NCBI RefSeq assembly: GCF_036711975.1
Contig: NC_091976.1
Span: 34,286,001-34,350,000 of the forward strand
Direction: 5' to 3'
Length of the DNA: 64,000 nt
Origin: Onthophagus taurus
Taxonomy: Eukaryota; Arthropoda; Insecta; Coleoptera; Scarabaeidae
Position 1 is the first letter of the stretch; the number at the start of each line of letters is the position of its first letter. A model generated the notes under the pieces. That model was not told where the DNA came from and searched no databases. It saw nothing but the letters and a program-made list of their open reading frames with translations. The position numbers and the translations under genes were made by a program. Below, piece after piece: positions 9,463-20,675 of the stretch.

Positions 9463-10055
9463 TAATTGCCAAAGAAAACTTCAAGGTATAATTAATGTTT
9501 GTAAACAAAACTAACCTTACCTAACATTCCTTCACGCTATAATTGACATTACAAAAGAAAAATTCACGCTATAATTGCCATTACTAGTTGCCAAAGAAAA
9601 CTTCATGGTATAATTAATGTTTGTAAACAAAACTAACCTTACCGAACATTCCTTCACGCTATAATTGACATTACAAAAGAAAACTTCACGCTATAATTGC
9701 CATTACTAATTGCCAAAGAAAACTTCAAGGTATAATTAATGTTTGTAAACAAAACTAACCTTACCTAACATTCCTTCACGCTATAATTGACATTACAAAA
9801 GAAAAATTCACGCTATAATTGACATTACAAAAGAAAAATTCACGCTATAATTGCCATTACAAATTGCCAAAGAATACTTCATGGTATAATTAATGTTTGT
9901 AAACAAAACTAACCTTACCGAACATTCCTTCACGCTATAATTGACATTACAAAAGAAAACTTCACGCTATAATTGCCATTACTAATTGCCAAAGAATACT
10001 TCATGGTATAATTAATGTTTGTAAACAAAACTAACCTTACTTAACATTCAGTGTC
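9463..10055. repeat. Tandem array of ~123 bp units
   Basis: Five units, each starting TTGCCAAAGAA near 9466, 9590, 9711, 9865 and 9988. Each carries TTAATGTTTGTAAACAAAAC and AACCTTACC, followed by about 31 bp sub-repeats of CACGCTATAATTG. One unit has an extra sub-repeat (about 153 bp). The array lies exactly between two MITE copies. Confidence 0.8.
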
Positions 10056-10146
10056 TGAAGACACAGGGCTAAACCCGAAACTTAAAAATATACAACTTAG
10101 CGCTGAATAACAATTAAAACTAGAACTAACACTTGCACTAGAACTA
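10056..10146. repeat. Fragment of the AACTAGAACTAACAC repeat family
   Basis: The sequence GGGCTAAACCCGAAAC followed by AACTAGAACTAACACTTG matches the hairpin-rich portion of the large inverted-repeat family also seen near 20040-20340, 52210-52325 and 60660-60880. Confidence 0.6.
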
Positions 10147-10516
10147 TACTCTGTTTTTAAACCAGGAGGAGTAAACGCGAAAGTCAGATTTACACTGGAA
10201 AAAATCACCAGAAAATATCACTAGATATTTTGGCGGTAAATTTAAATTAATAATTATTATTTATTTATTTACTTATTATTGTATTTATTTTCGTTTGTTA
10301 TCGTCAACACTAAACATACAAATTAACATTGAAGTTATGAGTGTATTTATTTCAAAATATAATAAAGAAGGGTTTAAGAACACAAAATTAACAATAATGA
10401 CACGAAACTGTCGAATTGTCAATAACCTAACCTTCAAATTCAAAATCAAACCAATCACGTGCAAGGTCAATCTGGTGACAAATTTAAAATACTCCTCCTG
10501 GTTTAAAAACAGAGTA
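10147..10516. mobile_element. MITE with TACTCTG ends, copy 2
   Basis: A 370 bp copy with perfect inverted ends TACTCTGTTTTTAAACCAGG and flanking TA at 10145-10146 and 10517-10518. Short open frames on both strands inside are chance. Confidence 0.82.
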
Positions 10517-10699
10517 TAGGAGTTCAGAGTATTTTCGTACACAATTTAGTATAACTTGTATATTTATACAATTGTTCAATAATTCTGCTATAAAATTTTA
10601 ACAAAGCAGAATGCCACACGTTACTGGCACGTTTTTTCTCTTTGAAGGACATCGTTGAATCGTTGATATGTTTATTATAATAGGTCTTCCAATAGGCTC

Positions 10700-11600
10700 A
10701 AACTAGTTCAATTGCATTACGCCGACAATGATAAAAAGCAAGTCGCATCACTTGCACTGCTGAAATTAGATTTTTGTTGACCCAGTTGTAAAAGATTTGG
10801 AAATTCATCATCTTGTGGTAATCTTTGTCAGTATTCTTGCTACTAGTTTAACGCGAGAAATTAGGAACTTTGTGGAAATTTCGTCTGGACATAATTTGAA
10901 GGTGAATGGTGCCAAGTCGGCATTGATGCTTTTTGGTAGGTGGGGTTTGCGGGAGGAAGATTCTCCTCAATTCAGTATAGAAGTTGATGATCAGCGAATT
11001 AATATAGGATGCTGTTTTCGTAATTTGGGATTGTATCAGGATTCAGATATTAGATTTAAAACACATATTACACAGAAAACCAATAAATCATATGCAACGT
11101 TGAGATTAATTTATGACATTAGGCACACAGTATGTTTTAGACACTGTTAAAGCTGTGCGATACCCTTGTACTTAGTCATTTCACCTTTTGTGATAAGGTT
11201 TTTGATACCTGTCTGTTTGCCTCAGCCTTGTATACGATTTAAAACGGTATAATAATGTGTCTCATAAGTTGATAGATGCTGGTTGGTTGAATATGTCCAA
11301 CAGAAAAAAGTTGCATTTGTTATCATTCTACCAAAAGCTTCTCATGTAGAAGAAGCCCTCGTATCTATACAACAAAATATCATTCAGGACAGATGTTCAT
11401 AATATCAATATTAGAAATAGGGGTATTATTACACCTCCTAAACACGAGACCTCGTTATTTGAACGATCCTTCACTTATTGCCTTCCTAAATATTATAATC
11501 CGCTACCAGGCTCTTCGAAATCTCTAAATTTGAATGTGTTTAAGAAGAAACTGCGACAAATGTCAATGGATGAACAATTTGGCCTATAGTTGCTGAGTTT
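10700..11600 (+). mobile_element. LINE 3' fragment
   Basis: A degraded plus-strand remnant of a non-LTR reverse transcriptase, downstream of the catalytic box. The recognisable pieces are SSGHNLKVNGAKSALMLFG, INIGCCFRNLGLYQDSDI with RFKTHITQK, and near the end FERSFTYCLPKYYNPLP with NVFKKKLRQM, which is the usual C-terminal ending of CR1/Jockey-type frames. Frames are broken several times. Confidence 0.7.
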
Positions 11601-11626
11601 CGCATGCATATGTATTGCAATTAATA

Positions 11627-12300
11627 TACAGTGCGTTTCAAAAGTAACGGATAAATTCGATAAAATTATTATAAACAATTTATGAAAAAATCGCTGAAAC
11701 GGGTTTAAAGATTTAAATTTTTTGCAATTTTTTGGTGTATATTTTAATTTTTTTCCGCCATTTTTAAACGAGTTATGACGTCATCGAAGTTTTTTTTAAA
11801 TGGAACACCCCATTTTTTTTATCGGAATTTGAAAGAGAATTTTTTTCTCAATTATGTGCAATAAATATCAATATCGGTTACATAAGAAAATTTTCGAGAA
11901 AAATGAATTTAAAGTTTTATTATTTCTCATTCATTTGATATAGAAAATAGCAGTAGCAGTGCGTAACCATGGCAACCAATTGTTTTGATTTGACATTTTC
12001 AAGTTTTATTATTTTTCATTCATTTGATATAGAAAATGGCAGTAGCAGTGCGTAACCATGGCAACCAATTGTTTTGATTTGACATTTTCAAGTTTTATTA
12101 TTTCTCATTCATTTGATACAGAAAATAGCAGTAGCAGTGCGTAACCATGGCAACCAATTGTTTTGATTTGACATTTTCAAGTTTTATTATTTCTCATTCA
12201 TTTGATACAGAAAATAGCAGTAGCAGTGCGTAACCATGGCAACCAATTGTTTTGATTTGACATTTTCAAGTGTCAAAATTCAATTTTTTCCTATTGAAAA
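11627..12300. repeat. Repeat region with a 4 x 89 bp tandem array
   Basis: From 11912 to about 12269 an 89 bp unit is repeated four times. It starts AAGTTTTATTATTTCTCATT, carries GCAGTAGCAGTGCGTAACC and ends GATTTGACATTTTC. The preceding 280 bases (TACAGTGCGTTTCAAAAGT..., AAATGGAACACCCCA) look like a transposon end, but no matching partner was found. 12300-12770 holds nothing recognisable. Confidence 0.75.
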
Positions 12301-12770
12301 TTTTTCCTTTCTGTGAAAACATTTCCAAAGCAACTTTTTATGTAGAATTCGATGGAATAAGTTAGCTTTCCCTCAAAGCAATATTTTAGTAGTTATTGAC
12401 ATAAAAATGATTTTTTTAAATAGAGCAGCCTAAATATATTTGCAAATTCATCAGTCAATGTCATTTCTGGTTGTTCTGTGACGTAACAGTGATCGTTATC
12501 TGGCATGTTTCGTCTTAAGAAACCAATAATTTTCTTTAATAAGCAAACATAAACGTCTTAAATGGTAAAAAAAGGAGGAATTTTGATTTGTTCTCAAAAT
12601 AACTCATAAAACTCATAGTACTCGAGAAAGCTGGCAAAATCGGAAAATTAATACAAAAGCAGTCACAAATAAACAAATAATAATTTAACACCAATATATT
12701 GTAGAATTAACTACAAATAATGAACAAAACTTATAAAAAATTAATAACAATAAGAATGAGTGAAATTAGG

Positions 12771-15166
12771 TTAGTATTTAGCAATAAATTTTTTAACAGA
12801 AGATACATTTAGATAACGATCAAAAAGAATTTTTTTTTCTTTCCGTAACATTTCAATTAACGTATCCAAAAAATAACGAAACTTATTAATGCTTTTATTT
12901 TGAGAGTTCATATTTAAACAAACCATTTGAACGAAATTCGGGGTGACACAAGATAAAGCAAGATAATTATATTTCTTCAAGAAAAGTGTTAAAACAACAC
13001 AATATATCCCATCATCTTCCACGGAAATTTCTTGCACGTACAAAAACTGGGCCAAAACGTCCGTTTCGGGTAATTTTAATATTTTGTTATTTTCAATGGG
13101 ATTTTTTAACAAATTTTCCAATAACGTTAAACCCCTTTTCTTGCGGGTTATTGAACCTTTTAAGACTCTTCGAAAATCCATTTCAATCGAAAATTCCGCT
13201 TTTAAACCTAACAAATCCTAATTTTTTTTTGTATTATTTTTTTATCTTATTTTATATTAGATTTTACCTCCAATTTCGTTAATAAAGCCAACGTTTCACT
13301 CCCAGAAATAGAAATTTCATTATTTTTACTTAAACTAGCTTTTATTAAAACCGAAATCGTCTCGAATTTGATAAAATGCTCAACGGCTTCTTTATTATTT
13401 TTCATGTGTACCATCAAATGCATACTGTACTTGCAAACTTCGATAAAAGCCTCTGTGTTGTAGATGTACGGTAAAATTGTTCCCATCACTTTGCAAAAAA
13501 ACGTCGCTAATTTTAGATTTTCAGGAATGCAAGGTTTTGATTTTAATAAAAGTGCTAAAGATTTAGGATTTTTAATCGCGCTTGGAATATAAGATACTAT
13601 TGAGTTGGAAACCTCGTAATCGTTCATTAATCGCAACAAAAAAGCAGCTCGATTCGAAACTATTTCATTTTCAAAGTCAGTCATAATGACTTGAATTAAA
13701 AATTTAACATTTTCAGTCTCTTGGAGGATTCGAATAAAATCTGTGGTTTCCACCGATTTTTTTAACCAAAAGCAAATCGTGAGATAAATTAATGGGGGTC
13801 GATCGCTGTTTAAAATCCACGTTAATTGTGTTAAATTTATTGTAAGTATTTTTTCTACGTCGCACCCACACAACGCATTTAAAATCACATTTCCATTTGA
13901 TATTGAATTCTTTATGTACTTAGGAAACAGATAACATATCGCTTTTAACGTAATCGGATGAAACTTATCCGAAGAATAACATCTTATCGTTATTTCTTTA
14001 CTTAAATTAACAATTTCTCTTCGATCGATACTTTTCTTAGTAAATGCATCCAACAAATACATCGAAACGAGCGAGAAATCTTTGAGATCTTCAAAAAAAT
14101 TATCATCAATTCGTGGTAAAACATCCATTAAAAATAAATCTTGAAACATTTTTTTAATAATATCAATAACGTTATCCTTAAATGTTTCGATCGATAAAAA
14201 AGATTTCAATATGTTTATGTATTTCACGTAAACTTGAGTTATTTCGTAATCATTGGAATCTTTTATGTTGTAAATGCCTAATAAGCACTTAATAAACTCG
14301 TTAATTATAAGCCTATCGTAAAGTATTTGCAAAAATGGGACGTTGTAAGAACAAGGTTTTAATATCCACAATCGAAATTGTTTAAAACTGCTCCACTCCT
14401 TGAAATTAATAATATTCCTTAATAAAAGCGAACCCAATCGGCACAATTCTAAAAATTCGACTCCAACGCGATGTTGATACGCTTCTTTTATGCAATTATC
14501 GTAAATCTCCTTCGATTCCAGCGGAAAACATGAAAATATTTCGATTAAAATGTTTAAACAATACTTTCTTAACGTTGCTTCTTTAAACGTTTCATGAATC
14601 TGATGGCAAATTCTCTCCGGGTTAACGTTTAATCTTAAAATTTCGTTATTTTCTCGTAATTTTATCAATAAATGTATGCAGAAATCGAAAAGATTACATA
14701 AAATTGGTTTTAATTGCCCAACAAAACGCTTCCAATTTTCTAACACGAACTCAAAACAATGTTCCATCGATTTTTGTGATGTTAAGAATTTATTTGATGA
14801 TAAGAATTTTGATAAAATTATTATAACTTTGCTAAAATATAAAAAAATTAAAATTAATACATCATATAACGCCATCTAGTGAATTTTTCTTAAATCAAAA
14901 ATTAAATAAGTAAAAAATAATATTAATAATATAATGATAATATTAAATTAAATGGTTAATAATTAAAAGTAAAATTAAAAAAATAAAATAACTAACCTAA
15001 TTTTTTCTTCTGAATTTATATCTCGGAGACGATCAAAAGGAAAGAAATTTATCACTTTTCCAATGTGGGGCCCTTCGTTATACTTATCTAAAAATTTTGA
15101 TACACTTTCCAACACCATTTCATTTTCAATATCAATAATTTGCGAATTCATTTTTAATTGTTGCAA
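12771..15166 (-). CDS. Unrecognised helical-repeat-like protein, 726 residues
   Basis: Three exons: 15166-14997, 14831-13268 and 13217-12771, with short introns (165 and 50 bases) and good donors (GTTAGT, GTAAAA). The joined protein is 726 residues if ATG 15166 is used; ATG 15151 is an alternative. It is almost entirely predicted helices, leucine/isoleucine-rich with regularly spaced lysines, as in ARM/HEAT-type solenoids (KYCLNILIEIFSCFPLESK, NRAAFLLRLMNDYEVSNSI, GSETLALLTKLE then DLLGLKAEF). There is no signal peptide. I could not assign it to a family; rapidly evolving centriole, meiosis or nuclear-pore scaffolds have this look. AT-rich codon use matches the neighbours. The upstream neighbour on the same strand is CNIH4. 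Confidence 0.75.
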
Positions 15167-15344
15167 GAATCTTCAACAATAAATTATTGACGTAACAATT
15201 AAAATTTTTCAATTGTTCGCAAACTGACGCCAAATTAAAACAACTTAATATTAATTTATCCTAACGAATTTTTAATCTAAATTAAAAACAATTTCTTTCT
15301 AAATTATTTTATTTATTAATTTATTTTATCATAAATTTTAATTA

Positions 15345-15930
15345 ATTTTATTGAAATATTAAATAAAATTAAATTTAAAATCACCATTTTACATTAGTCC
15401 TAATGAACAATTAATTCAATCTGTCAAAAATAATTTAAATAATTTTTATCAAAATCACATTTAAAATTATTAAATAAGTTTAAAAAAAGAATTAAATCAT
15501 AAATCTTTATTTAATAACATCACACACAATAATAAATACACATTAAATTTTAATTCAAAATTCAATATTTGCATCATCATCCTTTATAATAGGATTTTCA
15601 TTCAAAATAGCTGTAATCATACTGTATAAATACATAAAAATATTAAATAAAATTAAATTTAAAATCACCATTTTACATTAGTCCTAATGAACAATTAATT
15701 CAATCTGTCAAAAATAATTTAAATAATTTTTATCAAAATCACATTTAAAATTTTTAAATAAGTTTCAAAAAAAATTAAATCATAAGTCTTTATTTAATAA
15801 CATCACACACAATAATAAATACACATTAAATTTTAATTCAAAATTCAATATTTGCATCATCATCCTTTATAATAGGATTTTCATTCAAAATAGCTGTAAT
15901 CATACTGTATAAATATGTAAAAAACAATAC
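15345..15930. repeat. Direct tandem duplication at the cornichon 3' end
   Basis: About 290-300 bases are present twice in direct orientation (roughly 15355-15640 and 15650-15920). The unit includes the last ~25 cornichon codons, its stop and 3' flank. The downstream copy lacks the rest of the gene and is only a 3' fragment. Confidence 0.8.
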
Positions 15931-16351
15931 TAAATAATAACCCAAATTGATCATGCAATCTCTCATATATCTTTTAATTCTTCCATGAAAATAGATTTCC
16001 GTCGGTTCATAAACACCAATGTTACCTTTGGGGACTTTCATTATTTCGTAAATCATGTGCGCCGTTAAAGGCATATTAAAAATGACTAGAATCCAATGAC
16101 CAGTGATGAGAAGGAGGAAAACCATTCCCGAATGAAAACACAATTTTGGTGTGACCCAAAAGTTTAATTTTGAACAACATTGTTGTGCGTTTAAATAATC
16201 ACATTCTAAATCTGATATTGTTATGATCTAAAAATTATTTCAATTATTATTTGAGTACTATTTAACGAATACCTACATAATAAATCCACAGGAATAATAA
16301 AGCTCCGGTGTTTATTAGAGCCAAAGCGAATACAAAAGGATCTGATACCAT
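15838..16351 (-). CDS. CNIH4: Cornichon family protein, CNIH4 type
   Basis: Two exons, 16351-16277 and 16227-15838, encode 154 residues. Cornichons are ER/Golgi cargo receptors that load transmembrane proteins (TGF-alpha-like ligands, GPCRs) into COPII vesicles. The start MVSDPFVFALALINTG opens membrane segment 1. YYIITISDLECDYLNAQQCC follows and is the cornichon signature; then LLLITGHWILVIFNMPLTA, the VPKGNIGVYEPTEI loop and a last membrane segment with FFTYLYSMITAIL. The loop G-N-x-G-V-x-x-P-T-E-I matches CNIH4 rather than CNIH1-3. The C-terminus (DDDANIEF) is longer than in human CNIH4 (139 residues). It lies head-to-head with Dnz1, about 630 bases apart. Confidence 0.93.
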
Positions 16352-16983
16352 TTTGATGTTTTCCAGATAATCTTAAGTGGGATTTAAGTTAATTATTCAA
16401 AAATTCCTGATTTGATTTCGCTTTAATTTCAATTTTAACCATTTTATAAAGAATTACTTTTAACTTTGAGGTTATGTTATAATAAATTGAATTAAATCCG
16501 CTAGATGGCGACAAACATAAAATCATTAAAACTAAATTCTAAATTAAAATTAATTTCTAATTAATATTACACAAGAATATTTCCTTTGATTTGAAAAAAT
16601 AAACATATCATTAATTAATTAGAATATCATTTTAAAAAAAGGACTTATTAAGAATTAAATTTTAATTTCGTCGCTAGATGTCGCTTACATCCAATTTAAA
16701 TAATTGTTTAAGTAGTTTAGTAAATTTAAATTCTATAATAAAATTTTAATTCTTTCTAAATAAATTCGTCTTTATTATTAATAAATTAATATTAAATTAA
16801 AAAAAAATTAAATATAAACATAGTCAATGTCAAAATCAAACAGCTGTCAACTGTCAAAAACAGCTGATAACAAAGTAGAGATACCGATAAATCTCCCAAA
16901 AAGATGTTTTACATGCAATTATATACATTTAAACTCATTTATTACCTTTGAAAATTAATCATAACTAATTTTAACAATAAAAA
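16352..16983. promoter_or_regulatory. Shared upstream region of CNIH4 and Dnz1
   Basis: 632 bases between two divergent ATGs, very AT-rich, with no gene or repeat seen. It must contain both promoters. CAGCTG-containing repeats (CAAACAGCTGTCAACTGTC, AACAGCTGATAAC) occur near 16848-16872. Confidence 0.45.
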
Positions 16984-17990
16984 ATGTTTATAAAAGATCC
17001 CTGTGGGATTACATGTATTATAATAACTTATGCGGCAGTCTTTTACGCGGATTATGTAGTTATAAAATGGATTGTTCTTCACACGATGGAAGGAAGGTAC
17101 TTATTCACCACTTAAAATGAATTTGTTTGTAAAAGTGTACATTTTTAGCTTATGGGGTACATTAAACGCCGTGGCATTTAACTTAATCATTTTTCTTTTG
17201 ACAATGTCCCACTTTAAGGCTGTTATTTCTGATCCTGGAACGGTTCCTTTACCTCAAAACCGACTCGACTTTTCTGATATGCACTCTGCGGAATCCGGCC
17301 TTGATTTGGATTGGACTATTTGTACGAGATGTGAGACTTACAGACCACCAAGAGCTCATCATTGTAGAATTTGCAAAAGGTGCATAAGAAGAATGGATCA
17401 TCATTGTCCTTGGATAAATAATTGTGTTGGAGAGAGAAATCAAAAATATTTTATACAATTTCTTGTTTATGTTGGTAAGATTATAATTAAAAATAAGTTA
17501 AAACAATAACAAAAGAAGCTTATATTGTTTATTTATTCGTTGAATTTTTTGTTGCAAACATTATTTTTTAGGCATTCTATCGGTTTATGCCATCTCATTA
17601 ATAGTAATATCCTGGGTTAACGATTGCGATAATTGCGACGTCGATGTTTTAATGAAACAGCGAAGAATGTAATTTTATTCAAATCGGTATTTAAAAGTTT
17701 TTTTTATGAAAAGGTTTGATTTTTTTAGAATGCACAGCATCATATTATTATTAGAGAGCGCTTTATTTGGACTTTTCGTGTTCGCAATACTCACAGATCA
17801 ACTCCAGGCGATACTCAGCGATGAAACAGCCATCGAACAAGCGCAAAAACAAGGTCCTTACAGACCCCATAAACCAAAAATGGTCCTACTAAGCGAAGTT
17901 TGCGGTAGACAACATCCCGCGATGTGGATTTTACCTTGTTCAAAACTTCCTCGTAAATTAGATTTACCATTGATTGATCATGATGTTTAA
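16984..17990 (+). CDS. Dnz1: Dnz1-type DHHC palmitoyltransferase
   Basis: Four exons (16984-17096, 17149-17474, 17572-17668, 17729-17990) encode 265 residues. The enzyme attaches palmitate to cysteines of Golgi/ER membrane proteins. The order is membrane segments 1 and 2 (GITCIIITYAAVFYADYVV; AFNLIIFLLTMSHF), DPGTVPLPQNRLDF, then the cysteine-rich domain CTRCETYRPPRAHHC with CKRCIRRMDHHCPWINNCVG, in which DHHC is intact. Segments 3 and 4 follow in exons 3 and 4, with the TTxE-like DETAIEQ and a cytosolic tail GPYRPHKPKMVLLSEVCGR. Drosophila Dnz1 has the same sequence order and near-identical start (MF-DPCGI-C). The first intron is only 52 bases. Alternative terminal exons may exist downstream at 20676-21121. 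Confidence 0.95.
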
Positions 17991-18774
17991 AAGTTATTTT
18001 TAAGAGAAAAATGGGTCAATGTACTTATTTTTTACACAATACAACACTCTTCTCAGGCTATTATCACTTGTAATTAAATATTTTTACTTCCATTTACTTA
18101 TTAGTTGATAGGTAATAATTTATTTGTTGTTTAAATTTTTTTTGTAGATGTGTATGTAATTATTTTTTGTTTTAAGCAGAAAATATTTGTTTTGGAAAAA
18201 TTCAAAAATCATCATATGGCTTAAAAATTAACGATTTTTTTCTTAATCAATGTGAAATGACCCCAAAAAACACGTTAAAAATAAAAAGAAAATGCGGAAA
18301 AGTGTAGAACATCAAAAATTATATTAAAGTTTCGATGTGACGTCACGTTTTGTGACGTCACAAGCAATGTTAACGTTAAACCTGTCAATAACTAACCTAC
18401 AAATTGTTTATTTTATAGCCACGCACAAAATCAACTGATAAACTTAAAAGTAAATCTATAATTTTTAGTTTATGGAGGCTTTGGTATATTTTATTATAAA
18501 AATTGTGACATCATTCCCTCCTTTATTTCTAAAACTCCAATTATAACGACGTTCCCATCATCAGGTTAATAATACTCTTATCTAAAGAAACACGAATTAC
18601 TAAATTAAAAATAACATAATTACTATTACAAACATGAAAAACAATCTCCATACACTTAACTCACAAAAGATTTTTTGTTTAGTTTATAGAATATGATTCT
18701 TACCTAAGACTATTATCAATTTTTATCACTAATTAGTGATAAAAATATATATAATATATCATCATATATATATA

Positions 18775-19642
18775 CTGGGTGTCCCTCAAAAGTGGCTCAC
18801 CCCCATATTTTTCTTTATTATTGGTGATATAAGAAAACCATTTGGAATGCATAGTTAGGTCGCTAAAACGGATTATTACGACATGAAATCATTCTTTTTG
18901 TACTTCCGGTTATACCGGATGTGAGCACTAATTTCGCTATTTTTTTAAATTTATAATTTTTTTTTTCTTCAGTTGGGTTGATAGTATAATTTCACATAAC
19001 TTTTACTTGAAAAAATTTTCACGATCGCTTATAATTTTTGAAAAAAAAAATATTTTAGTTATTTTATAACGTTTTAGTACCTTCGGAAAATGTATTACAA
19101 CTTTTGACGCATAGTAGCTAGGTTAATAGTATAAACTACGTTATGTCCCTCTTGATTTGCTGTTTCTTGAGCAGTGATCACAGCTATGCTTTAGTCAGTG
19201 GTTCTTTTTTAATAATGGTGTAAATTAACAGTTGTATTAAATTAGTTTTAAAAGAAAAACGCGATCAAACAATTAAGTTTAATTCAATTATTTTTGATTT
19301 TTTGTTTTTTTCTTTATTTTTTGTTCTTTTACACTAAATGTTCTGTAGCTGATAGTTACAATGTCCATTGTACATTATAATTTGGATTGTTTACTTTATT
19401 TTGGTTAAAACCTCTCAGATCACCTGACCTCACACCTTTAGATTCTTTTTATTTAATAATTATAGATTTAAAAAAATAGCGAAATTAATACTCACATCCG
19501 GTACAACCGGAAGTACAAAAAGAATGATTTCATGTCGTAATAATCCGTTTTAGCGACCTAACTATGCATTCCAAATGGTTTTCTTATATCACCAATAATA
19601 AAGAAAAATATGGGGGTGAGCCACTTTTGAGGGACACCCCAT
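18775..19642. mobile_element. Foldback MITE with GGGTGTCCCTC ends
   Basis: The arms are inverted over at least 190 bases: GGGTGTCCCTCAAAAGTGGC and CTCACCCCCATATTT at the left, complement at 19600-19640. A subterminal TTCCGGTTATACCGG palindrome lies at about 18903 and a mirror copy at about 19498. No open frame. The TGTCCCT end resembles mariner-type elements. Confidence 0.7.
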
Positions 19643-19821
19643 TTTTATATATAATCATATATAATCATAAATATTGATAATAGTCTTAGGTAAGAATCAT
19701 ATTCTATAAACTAAACAAAAAATCTTTTGTGAGTTAAGTGTATGGAGATTGTTTTTCATATTTGTAATAGTAATTATGTTATTTTTAATTTAGTAATTCG
19801 TGTTTCTTTAGATAAGAGTAT

Positions 19822-19868
19822 TATTAACCTGACGATGGGAACATTTCCCGAAACGTCGTTATAATTGG
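19822..19868 (+). ncRNA. Hammerhead ribozyme motif with minimal stem III
   Basis: The conserved core is present in order: stem I strand TTAAC, CTGACGA, stem II GGGAA-CAT-TTCCC, GAAA, the very short stem III ACGT, cleavage triplet GTC, then GTTA closing stem I with TAAC. Very short stem III is known from Penelope-like and satellite hammerheads, which work best as dimers. An inverted relative at about 18538-18572 keeps CTGATGA but lacks about 11 bases of the stem II/GAAA part. Confidence 0.55.
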
Positions 19869-20675
19869 AGTTTTAGAAATAAAGGAGAGAATGATGTCGT
19901 AACTTAAAAGTAAAGTTATTTTCACTAAACGAGATGAGATTGCAAATATTTTCGGATGAAAAACCCTTGTTTTTCTTAGGCTTGCGATGCATAACGACTG
20001 ACTATCTGTCGTTAGATCGACTGTATATCAATGCTTATTGATATACAGTGTTAATACTAGAACTAACACTAGACCAAAAACTAAAAACATTCGGATTTAG
20101 CCGCACGTCTCTCAAGACGGCTAAACTCGAATGATTCTAGTTCTAGGTCTTGTATTAATTCTAGTACAAAACTAGAACTAACACTTGACCGATAACTAGT
20201 CACCTTTGAATCACAAGACGGCTAAACCCAAATGATTCTAGTTCTAGGTCTTGTATTAGTTTTGGTGATAGTGTTAGTGTAAAACTAGAACTCACAATAG
20301 TCCTAGAACTTGAAACATTCGGGTTTAGCCCAATCCCAAATATTAACCCAATCCGGAGTTTACAACCCACCCTCTGCTTCTTTCATAACGTTTAGGTTAT
20401 CTTTAGTTTATATATTCGGTAAGCTTTACACTTTTCCGCACTTTTTTTTTATTTGTTAGGACTGACTTCAATGATTTCCCGTCGATTTTTAAGCAACTTG
20501 ATGATTCTTGAATTGTACCTTTATTTTTGTGTATGTTTATAATCGTTTAATTTGATATTAAACGTAATTTATAATTAATTAATCGTTTCTTTTTCGATAT
20601 AACCTCAAAATAAAATAAATATCACAATATAAGCTTTTTGTGAATAAATTATATTATTAATATTTAATATTTTAG

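Larger units (their letters stand above)
18441..19914. mobile_element. Penelope-like terminal-repeat element with hammerhead motif
   Basis: The 14 bp direct repeat AACTTAAAAGTAAA flanks it (18441-18454 and 19901-19914). Its two ends are inverted relatives of each other: the right end (about 19650-19900) contains a hammerhead ribozyme core, the left end a shortened version. A MITE fills the middle (18775-19642). No reverse transcriptase frame remains. Short, ribozyme-bearing, inverted ends with a target duplication of more than 10 bp fit Penelope-like retroelements better than DNA transposons. Confidence 0.5.
18190..20520. mobile_element. Large inverted-repeat element, family 'X', copy 1 (interrupted)
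   Basis: The left tip (about 18196: TTCAAAAATCATCATATGGC then TTAAAAATTAACG) and right tip (complement of 20481-20518) are inverted copies of a ~35 bp terminal repeat, AATTCAAGAATCATCA...GCTTAAAAATCGACG. Inside are GTGACGTCACAAGCAATGTTAA, ACCCACGCACAAAATAAAA-like and GATGCATAACGACTGACTAT blocks, and a hairpin-rich tail of CTAGAACTAACACTAG with TTCGGGTTTAGCC modules (20040-20340). There is no coding capacity. A Penelope-like insertion at 18455-19900 splits it. Related copies lie at 47570-48300 and 58530-62791. Confidence 0.7.

Noticed and set aside
10285-10542. Opposing frames of 85 and 74 codons
   Set aside because: Both are inside a MITE whose other copy does not keep them open.
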